From the NCBI GenBank assembly GCA_030017935.1, contig JASEGF010000018.1:1-16153 (forward strand): a stretch of DNA of 16,153 nt, read 5' to 3'. Shown here piece by piece: positions 14,889 to 16,153 of this stretch; position 1 is the stretch's first letter, and every line of letters starts with the position of its first letter. The stretch comes from Bacteroidales bacterium (GTDB lineage Bacteria > Bacteroidota > Bacteroidia > Bacteroidales > DTU049). A program made the position numbers and the translations under genes. The notes under the pieces were generated by a model. That model searched no databases. It worked only from the letters and a program-made list of their open reading frames with translations, and was not told where the DNA came from.

Positions 14889-15314
14889 ATGAAAGAAGAA
14901 ATAACTCACGAAGGGGTTATAACACAAATAAAAAAAGATACTATAGAGGTAACGGTACGTGCTACAGGTGCTTGTGGATCTTGTGATCTGAAAAATACTT
15001 GTATTTCTACCGAAAGTGCCGAAAAAAAGATAATTGTCTCTCGTGAAGGGCATGAAGATTATAAAATTGGCGATAATGTCATTATTAGCTCTACAACTAA
15101 TCAAGGCTATATGGCTGTTATTTTAATTTATGTTTTACCAGTAATATTAATGGTGGCACTGTATTTCATAAGTTTCTCACACTTTAAAAATGAATTAATA
15201 TCAGCTAGTATTTCTGTGGGTTCTATTGTTATTTATTATATTTTAATTCATTTTATAAATCCATGGATAAAAAATAAGATTTCTTTTAAGCTAAAGCATA
15301 ATGATGTTTATTAA
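14889..15314 (+). CDS. rseC: RseC/MucC-family membrane protein
   Basis: A 141-residue inner-membrane protein of the SoxR-reducing-system RseC family. The N-terminal cytoplasmic part has EGVITQIKKDTIEVTV and a cysteine motif ACGSCDLKNTC with C29, C32 and C38, a possible Fe-S or redox site. Two membrane segments follow at about 75-95 (MAVILIYVLPVILMVALYFI) and 102-123. In many bacteria, including Bacteroides, rseC stands at the head of an rnf operon; here nothing of rnf follows, only a repeat and an unrelated minus-strand gene. It is divergent from the DUF3108 gene. A link to reducing a redox sensor or to Rnf assembly is known for relatives but cannot be shown here. Confidence 0.85.
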   Translation: MKEEITHEGVITQIKKDTIEVTVRATGACGSCDLKNTCISTESAEKKIIVSREGHEDYKIGDNVIISSTTNQGYMAVILIYVLPVILMVALYFISFSHFKNELISASISVGSIVIYYILIHFINPWIKNKISFKLKHNDVY

Positions 15315-15345
15315 ATTTTTGAGAAGATAGTTTTGCTTTTAAATT

Positions 15346-15449
15346 AGTGATAGGTGATGGGGAGACTGGGAGATTGGGAGACGAGGTGACGGGGAGACGA
15401 GGAGACTGGGAGAATAGGTGATAGGTGATGAGTGATAGGTGATGGGTTG
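15346..15449 (+). repeat. Purine-rich degenerate tandem repeat
   Basis: About 100 bases built of two short word families: GTGATAGGTGATG at both ends (from 15348, 15418 and 15432) and GGGAGACTGGGAGA/GGGAGACGAGG in the middle. Nearly all bases of the + strand are A or G with few T and C. G runs at about 15359-15362, 15368-15370, 15376-15378 and 15391-15394 are spaced 5, 5 and 12 apart. It is untranslated, between convergent genes. The remaining parts of 15315-15606 show no gene or clear hairpin. Confidence 0.75.
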
Positions 15450-15606
15450 ATTAGTTTAAAGGTTTAAGCAAAATGTTTATTGTTTTGAATTTGTTTAATT
15501 TGTAATCATTTTCTAATCTTGTTTTATGAAGTGGCATGATGACTCAAAAATAGATTAGACAAAAATCACTAGATGTGGTAATAACGCATGAATTATATCT
15601 AAAAAA

Positions 15607-16095
15607 TTATTCAAATTCATTATAATACAAGCCTTGTAAATTTGAAGTCTCAAATAAGTTAAAACTAAGGATATCAATAGTACATGGGACCCAAATATCA
15701 TAAATCAAATAAGAATAATGTATAAAATATGGGTGTCTTGCTATAAAAATAACTTTATTGTTAGAGTCAATGTATTGGCAACAATCATTACTGAAAAAAG
15801 AATATATTTTCATTTTATATTTATTCCCTATTTGTATTTTTTTATTTTTATCAATAAATTTTTTATCTAATGGTTCAATGGATATTACTCTTATATAGTC
15901 AAGACATGTATCATTAAATATTTCTATACATTCCAAATCTATATAATAAATTTTTCTTTTTACAAGTTTGTTGCCTATTTTTTGATAATTATTTTTTTTC
16001 TCTATTATATCTTTAATTTTAAATATACCTACCAAACTATCTGGTATAGTTATATTATATGAGATTTTATCTTTTTCAATTTTATTGACACCCAT
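15607..16095 (-). CDS. Hypothetical protein, not recognised
   Basis: A 162-residue protein from ATG at 16095, chosen because AAAGGAG stands about 13 bases upstream; an in-frame TTG at 16122 would add nine residues. An in-frame stop further upstream (16141-16143) shows the gene is not cut by the window edge. It starts MGVNKIEKDKISYNITIPD and is rich in Lys, Ile, Tyr and Asn. I see no signal peptide or membrane segment. Four features may matter: a D-C-C pair in FFSNDCCQYID, a YIDLECIEIF strand, a HPYFIHYSYLIYDIWVP aromatic stretch and an acidic end YYNEFE. Alternating hydrophobic strands suggest a beta-rich fold. It has no operon partner in view and no assigned role. Confidence 0.6.
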   Translation of the reverse strand: MGVNKIEKDKISYNITIPDSLVGIFKIKDIIEKKNNYQKIGNKLVKRKIYYIDLECIEIFNDTCLDYIRVISIEPLDKKFIDKNKKIQIGNKYKMKIYSFFSNDCCQYIDSNNKVIFIARHPYFIHYSYLIYDIWVPCTIDILSFNLFETSNLQGLYYNEFE

Positions 16096-16119
16096 AATCG
16101 ATTTTTTGCTCCTTTCTAC

Positions 16120-16133
16120 CAAAGCGAGCTTTG
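16120..16133. promoter_or_regulatory. Short palindrome upstream of the hypothetical gene
   Basis: CAAAGC-GA-GCTTTG is a perfect 6-base inverted repeat, 25 bases upstream of the ATG at 16095 on the minus strand and just before the ribosome site. It could be an operator or a leader hairpin; its small size means chance is not excluded. Confidence 0.3.
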
Positions 16134-16153
16134 CTCTATTTTATTGATTGGCT

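Noticed and set aside
14796..15104. N-terminal extension of the DUF3108 gene
   Set aside because: It would run antisense through the rseC-like gene and put more than 100 non-family residues before a clear signal peptide starting at 14795.

Overview
The window is AT-rich and looks like a chromosomal stretch of an anaerobic member of the Bacteroidota. The supporting evidence is: a SusC-style TonB-dependent receptor with an N-terminal carboxypeptidase-regulatory-like domain; the Bacteroidota-type PhoH / SAM-hydroxide-adenosyltransferase-like pair; a DUF3108 lipoprotein-like/secreted protein; an RseC-family protein; and several start-proximal copies of the Bacteroidota -7 promoter element TANNTTTG (three exact TANNTTTG sites close upstream of genes on both strands, and a fourth in front of phoH).

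Region 1 (1-3554, + strand) is a tightly packed signalling-type operon: the end of a DRTGG-domain protein, a small RsbW-like ATPase, a [FeFe]-hydrogenase-like Fe-S protein with altered active-site loops (group D / HydS type), a second DRTGG protein, a PHP-domain phosphoesterase-like protein and a second small GHKL ATPase. Genes overlap or are separated by fewer than 10 bases.

Region 2 (3708-8303, + strand) is the structural operon of a multimeric NAD(P)-linked, probably electron-bifurcating [FeFe] hydrogenase: an HndB-like subunit that has lost every cysteine, then NuoF-like HydB, catalytic HydA and NuoE-like HydC, closed by a strong intrinsic terminator. It has its own Bacteroidota-type promoter. 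The likely joint logic is that region 1 senses H2 or redox state and sets the amount or activity of the region 2 enzyme, which exchanges electrons between H2, ferredoxin and NAD(P)H. The signal chain itself has to be inferred. The H-cluster maturases HydE/F/G are not in the window.

Region 3 (8304-9230) carries no gene. It is filled with repeats: paired small palindromes sharing a CTAAAG core, an inverted repeat, and an exact 168-base tandem period built of inverted arms.

Region 4 (9231-11042) holds divergent phoH (-) and a SAM-hydroxide-adenosyltransferase-like gene (+). Region 5 (11035-14795, - strand) holds a retropepsin-like protease, the TonB-dependent receptor and a DUF3108 protein. Region 6 (14889-16153) holds an rseC-like gene (+), a purine-rich degenerate repeat and an unrecognised gene (-).

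The most interesting parts are the sensory-hydrogenase module, the cysteine-free HndB homologue, and the layered intergenic repeats.
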